Shown here piece after piece: positions 60,876 through 64,000 of a DNA stretch of 64,000 bases. The first letter of the stretch is position 1, and the number at the start of each line of letters is the position of its first letter. Made by a program: the position numbers and the translations under genes. The notes below the pieces were generated by a model. That model was not told the origin of the DNA. It saw only the letters and a program-made list of their open reading frames with translations, and did not search any database. Source of the stretch: Aureimonas sp. AU22 (GTDB taxonomy: Bacteria > Pseudomonadota > Alphaproteobacteria > Rhizobiales > Rhizobiaceae); contig NZ_BBWJ01000004.1 of NCBI RefSeq assembly GCF_001463745.1, positions 337,778 through 401,777 on the forward strand, read 5' to 3'.

Positions 60876-61152
60876 CGAGCTTGGTGCCGTCGGGAAAGGT
60901 CGCCTCGACCTGGATGTCGTGGATCATCTCGGCGATCCCCTCCATCACCTGATCGCGGGTGACGACATGAGCGCCGGCTTCCATCAGGTCGGCCACCGAG
61001 CGCCCGTCCCGCGCGCCTTCCACCACGAAGTCGGTGATCAGGGCGATCGCCTCGGGATGGTTCAACTTGACGCCGCGCTCCAGGCGTCGCCGGGCCACGG
61101 TCGCGGCCATGGCCACCAGGAGCTTGTCCTTCTCGCGGGGGGTCAGGTTCAT
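60850..61152 (-). CDS. ureA: Urease gamma subunit UreA
   Basis: The 100-residue small structural subunit: [20 protein letters not shown] at the start, [24 protein letters not shown] in the middle, and [16 protein letters not shown] at the end, all nearly invariant in the family. It starts 28 nt after the ureD stop, so ureD-ureA are co-transcribed. Its 3' end overlaps an antisense gene by 26 nt. Confidence 0.97.
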   Translation of the reverse strand: MNLTPREKDKLLVAMAATVARRRLERGVKLNHPEAIALITDFVVEGARDGRSVADLMEAGAHVVTRDQVMEGIAEMIHDIQVEATFPDGTKLVTVHEPIR

Positions 61153-61180
61153 GAGGATCGGTCCCGATGTGGCAGTGCGG

Positions 61181-62074
61181 TCAGAGCGACCATACAAGCG
61201 GCAGCGCGGAATGCGCCAGAAGGGCGATGAAGGGTCCGAGACGTTTTCTCAAGGCGTAGCCGTCGCGCGCCACGAGACGCGCCACCACCAGACCGTCGAC
61301 GAGGCTCGCGCCCTCCGTCTCCGTCAGATGTCCGCGCAGGCGCGACAGCAGGCCGCATGGGTCCGGCCCCTGCCAGACGAGGGTGGAGAAGGCGTGCGCA
61401 CCGCCGAGTGCGCAGGCGCGGGCTCCCAGGAGATCGATCGCCCCGCCGAGCCGGAGATCGTCCGCCAAGACGAGGCGACCGTCGCGACGCAGGCGCCAGC
61501 GGTCGGCGATCTCGCCGCTCGCGACCACCTCGCCCATCGCGGCACGCCCCAGAAGCACGCTTTCGACCAGAAGGAAGCGGCTCGTGGCCGCGGCGTCGAG
61601 ATGGAGCCGCCGCGACAGTCTTCCACCCTCGAAGAGGATCGTCTCCTGCGGCAGGTAGGCGAGCGCCGCGCCGTCGCCCACCCGCATGGACAGATCGACC
61701 GTCGCCGCGCCGGCGCTCGAACGATAGACACGCTCGCAGGCCTGGGTCGTCACGGTGAGGGCGGCGCGCGGTTCGAGATCGAAGCCGAGCGTCAGGCAAT
61801 CGCCGCCCGTGAGGCCACCCGACGTGTTGATGACGACGGCCTGGCATTCGTCCTCGGGTAGTCGCGGAAAACGCAGCTTCAGGCAGCCGGCCTGGTGGAG
61901 GCGTCGAATGCCGGTACGCGAACGGCTTCCGCGCCAGGACGCGCCGACCACGGCCTCGGCGTGCCCGCGCGCGCGCTGAAGGCTCGCAGCACCCGCCGCC
62001 TCGCTGGCGGGTCGATCGCGGATCTCGAAGGTTTCCGCACGGCCGATTGCCGGCCGATCGTCGGGGATCGTCAC
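61181..62074 (-). CDS. ureD: Urease accessory protein UreD
   Basis: A 297-residue scaffold for urease activation. Motifs are [41 protein letters not shown] and [14 protein letters not shown], and a C-terminal [13 protein letters not shown]. The GTG start overlaps the stop of the MfnE-like kinase gene by 4 nt (GTGA), so it is coupled to a gene outside the urease pathway. A longer upstream open frame is shadow of that kinase. Confidence 0.95.
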   Translation of the reverse strand: MTIPDDRPAIGRAETFEIRDRPASEAAGAASLQRARGHAEAVVGASWRGSRSRTGIRRLHQAGCLKLRFPRLPEDECQAVVINTSGGLTGGDCLTLGFDLEPRAALTVTTQACERVYRSSAGAATVDLSMRVGDGAALAYLPQETILFEGGRLSRRLHLDAAATSRFLLVESVLLGRAAMGEVVASGEIADRWRLRRDGRLVLADDLRLGGAIDLLGARACALGGAHAFSTLVWQGPDPCGLLSRLRGHLTETEGASLVDGLVVARLVARDGYALRKRLGPFIALLAHSALPLVWSL

Positions 62075-62715
62075 TGCGCGGCTTCGACGAACCCGCCCTG
62101 TTTCTCGTGCGCGACCTCGCGCCCCGGCACCGTGCCCTCGGCCAACCGACGTCCGGCGACGGCAAGGTCGGACGGGCCGGCGATGAAGACGCGCGTCGCG
62201 GGGTGGAGGAGGCCCGCAAAGCTCGGGTCGACGACGCCGGCCGCCGACACGGCTTCGATCGTCGAGTCCACCGGAAGATCGATCTGCTTGATGAGGCAAA
62301 GCGAAGCGCCTTCGATCCGCGCGGCGAGCCAGGCGGCGAGGCTGTCGGACGTGGTGCTCCAGGTGTGCTCGATCTCGTCCGCACGGATCACCAGCTTGGC
62401 CGGCATCCAGACCGGAATCATCCCGTCCGCATGGGCGCTCGCGATCGCGTCGATCGTGGCGGCAGGGCGAAGGCGCGTTCCAAGGCTCACCAAGGCATGG
62501 CCGAACTGCTCCATGGCCAGGATCGCCATGCGATGGGCGGCGTCGTCGTCGTAGCCGATCCGCGTCTGGTACTGGCGCACGAGCTTGGCGAAGGGACCGC
62601 CGCCCGGCACCACGACGAGCCGGCGCTTCGACTTCTCGATCGCCTCGACCCACTTGCGCAGGTCGGTGGATGCGATCGAACTGCCGCCGAACTTGACGAC
62701 CAGGACGTCCTTCAT
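62071..62715 (-). CDS. Amino acid kinase family protein, MfnE-like
   Basis: A 214-residue kinase of the amino acid kinase superfamily: VLVVKFGGSS at the start, VVVPGGGPFAKLVRQYQ (residues 34-50) and MPAKLVIRADEIEHTWSTTSDSL (about 104-125). From memory this last block closely matches archaeal MfnE, the (aminomethylfuranyl)methyl phosphate kinase of methanofuran synthesis, rather than aspartokinase or UMP kinase. Related kinases occur among one-carbon (tetrahydromethanopterin/methylofuran) genes of methylotrophic proteobacteria. The ATG at 62715 starts the conserved fold. It is coupled by GTGA to ureD, and 121 nt separate it from the upstream pterin gene. Confidence 0.75.
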   Translation of the reverse strand: MKDVLVVKFGGSSIASTDLRKWVEAIEKSKRRLVVVPGGGPFAKLVRQYQTRIGYDDDAAHRMAILAMEQFGHALVSLGTRLRPAATIDAIASAHADGMIPVWMPAKLVIRADEIEHTWSTTSDSLAAWLAARIEGASLCLIKQIDLPVDSTIEAVSAAGVVDPSFAGLLHPATRVFIAGPSDLAVAGRRLAEGTVPGREVAHEKQGGFVEAAQ

Positions 62716-62836
62716 CTCTTCGCACTCCCGACTCAACTGAGGCACTTTTGCGAACCAAGCCCGCCGCGCCGCAATTTGACCAAGTTTCCCGCCGGTGAAA
62801 AGTTCCTTTTGGCGGCTACTCGTATCCCGGCCAGCC

Positions 62837-63709
62837 TCAGGCCAGAGCCGTCCGCTTCCGCCGGATCTCGATGCCGACCGCTTCCGGCCCGAGATCCAGC
62901 TTCTCCACGCAGACCCTCACTTCGGCGACGCGCGGATCGATAAGGAGTTCTCCGGCGAGTTCCTCCGCCAGCGTCTCCACGAGATCGGTATGGCCGCGCT
63001 CGCAAAGGCGCCGGGCGGCGTCCATGACGATATCATAGGAATACACATCGCCCATCGCGCGTGGCACACCGGTCGAGGACCGGCGAACCGCCGCTTCCAC
63101 GCTGAACCGCAGGCGCTGCGTCCGCTCGCGCTCGAAGCCGTAGGCGCCGACACGCGCCGGCAGCACGAAGTTCGTCATGCGGATCAGGTCGGTCGGCGCA
63201 TCGTGAGCCGGTGCCTCGACGACGTTGAGCATGCGGCGCGCATCGGCCAGCGCCGTGTCGTCGAAGCCCTCCACCACGAGCGCATCGGGATGAAGCACGA
63301 TGAGCCGCGCGATGTCCGGCAGTTCCAGCGCTCCGGCGAACCAGCACTCGACGCCCGCCGAACGGCAGGCCGCGACATGGCGCGCGAGGGTCTCGAGGGA
63401 AAAGGCACGCAAGAGCGGCCGGCCGGGATCGAGGAGCAGGATCGGAGCCCCCTCCTGGGCCAGCGATGCGGGGTCCGCGGGCGCCTCGACGCGGCGCACG
63501 CGGCGCGGCTCGGCCGGCAGGGCTTCGTCGGCGGCGATCGCGAACAGCGTCTGCTCGGTCTCCTCGCGCAACCGATCGGGCACGCCGACGCCCGAGCGCT
63601 CGCGCCGCGACGGCGCGAGCACGTAGTCCGCGCCGGCTTCCAGGGCGCGCCGCGCCTCGTCCGGCGATGACACGAGAGCGGCGAGACGGCAGGGCACGCG
63701 AGAGCTCAT
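62837..63709 (-). CDS. Fusion of MfnB-like (degenerate) domain and dihydroneopterin aldolase domain
   Basis: A 290-residue protein. Residues 178-287 are a dihydroneopterin aldolase (FolB/MptD-like reaction, splitting dihydroneopterin to hydroxymethyl-dihydropterin and glycolaldehyde): VGAYGFERERTQRLRFSVE with Glu193, DVYSYDIVMD with Tyr223/Tyr225, DLVETLAEELAGELL, and the catalytic Lys270 in CVEKLDL. Residues 1-165 resemble a shortened (5-formylfuran-3-yl)methyl phosphate synthase (MfnB, DUF556): LAALVSSPDEARRALEAGADYV and CWFAGALELPDIARL. The Lys residues used by MfnB for Schiff-base chemistry appear to be missing, so this half may be regulatory or structural. The ATG directly follows the stop of the AsnC-like gene. 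Confidence 0.75.
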   Translation of the reverse strand: MSSRVPCRLAALVSSPDEARRALEAGADYVLAPSRRERSGVGVPDRLREETEQTLFAIAADEALPAEPRRVRRVEAPADPASLAQEGAPILLLDPGRPLLRAFSLETLARHVAACRSAGVECWFAGALELPDIARLIVLHPDALVVEGFDDTALADARRMLNVVEAPAHDAPTDLIRMTNFVLPARVGAYGFERERTQRLRFSVEAAVRRSSTGVPRAMGDVYSYDIVMDAARRLCERGHTDLVETLAEELAGELLIDPRVAEVRVCVEKLDLGPEAVGIEIRRKRTALA

Positions 63710-63958
63710 TCAGCCGCGCCCGAACGCCTTGAAGGCGACCGTGGTGAAGGTGTCGGAGACGCCGTCCAGCACCTGCAGGCGCTCGGTGACGAAATGACCG
63801 ATGTCGCGGTTCGTCTCCAGATAGAACTTGGCGATGAGGTCGTACTGGCCGGACGTCGAGAAGACCTCCGAGATCTCCTCCACCGTCTCCACCAGAGCGG
63901 AGGCGACGGCATAGGCCTTGCCCGGCCGGCATTTGAACTGAACGAAGATGGCTTGCAT
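63710..63958 (-). CDS. Stand-alone Lrp/AsnC ligand-binding (RAM) domain protein
   Basis: An 82-residue protein that consists only of the AsnC-type ligand-binding domain: MQAIFVQFKCRPGKAYAVASAL, SGQYDLIAKFYLETNRDIGHFV and LDGVSDTFTTVAFKAF. There is no helix-turn-helix. GGAGG lies 6 nt before the ATG. Such free domains form rings that bind amino acids and can modulate full-length Lrp-like regulators. Its stop and the next start are directly adjacent (TGAATG), so it is the first gene of an operon with the pterin fusion. Regulation of the downstream pathway is inferred. Confidence 0.88.
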   Translation of the reverse strand: MQAIFVQFKCRPGKAYAVASALVETVEEISEVFSTSGQYDLIAKFYLETNRDIGHFVTERLQVLDGVSDTFTTVAFKAFGRG

Positions 63959-64000
63959 GGGAGGACCTCCGGTCCCTCGCCTATCAGAGCGGCGGGCCCG

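Overview
The window is GC-rich (about two thirds G+C by eye) and almost fully coding. Its gene content points to an alphaproteobacterium of the Rhizobiales/Hyphomicrobiales type: GlgE and TreYZ glucan/trehalose genes, PuuD-type urate oxidation, a PuuE-UraD fusion, an ATP-grasp/alpha-E/transglutaminase locus, DUF3309 and DUF29 proteins. At the right edge lie relatives of methanofuran and pterin cofactor enzymes, which would fit a lineage with tetrahydromethanopterin-linked one-carbon metabolism (for example Aurantimonadaceae or Methylobacterium relatives). The family-level placement is inference. I see no rRNA, tRNA, IS element, prophage or CRISPR array.

Layout, left to right. (1) 1-10.9 kb, mixed housekeeping: the end of azlC plus azlD (branched-chain amino acid export), a lytic transglycosylase coupled to ispG, two 52-residue membrane proteins, a DeoR regulator coupled to an MFS transporter, pyruvate carboxylase, a glyoxalase-fold protein and a DMT transporter. 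(2) 10.9-19.3 kb, minus strand: treZ-malQ-treY (glucan to trehalose) followed by a ThuA-like gene and a Gfo/Idh oxidoreductase that resemble thuAB. (3) 19.5-27.4 kb: a zinc-ribbon metallopeptidase divergent from a large transglutaminase-DUF2126 protein, a fused circularly permuted ATP-grasp/alpha-E protein and a second transglutaminase. This is a predicted but uncharacterised peptide-modification locus. (4) 27.5-34.6 kb: a diguanylate cyclase, then glgE-mak-glgB (the maltose-1-phosphate route to alpha-glucan) without treS.

(5) 34.7-54.6 kb is a purine degradation region. A long minus-strand series runs uraH-xdhA-xdhB-xdhC, then a four-gene BMP-type ABC importer, puuD, guaD and a FAH-family hydrolase. 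Divergent from it is puuE/uraD (fused)-allA. A PQQ glucose dehydrogenase gene (gcd) and an 8-oxoguanine deaminase follow. Together these take guanine, 8-oxoguanine and xanthine through urate, HIU, OHCU and allantoin to allantoate, and ureidoglycolate to glyoxylate plus urea. No allantoicase or allantoate amidohydrolase is visible. (6) 54.6-62.1 kb holds ureD, A, B, C, E, F and G, all on the minus strand, which would consume the urea. The set is interrupted by three plus-strand genes for small exported proteins and carries a lysozyme-inhibitor-like gene and a DUF29 gene between ureC and ureE. (7) 62.1-64 kb: an MfnE-like kinase coupled to ureD, a protein fusing a degenerate MfnB-like domain to dihydroneopterin aldolase, and a stand-alone Lrp/AsnC ligand-binding domain.

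Many junctions are 1-4 nt start/stop overlaps, so most minus-strand blocks are probably translationally coupled operons. Several GTG and TTG starts were chosen because of these couplings.
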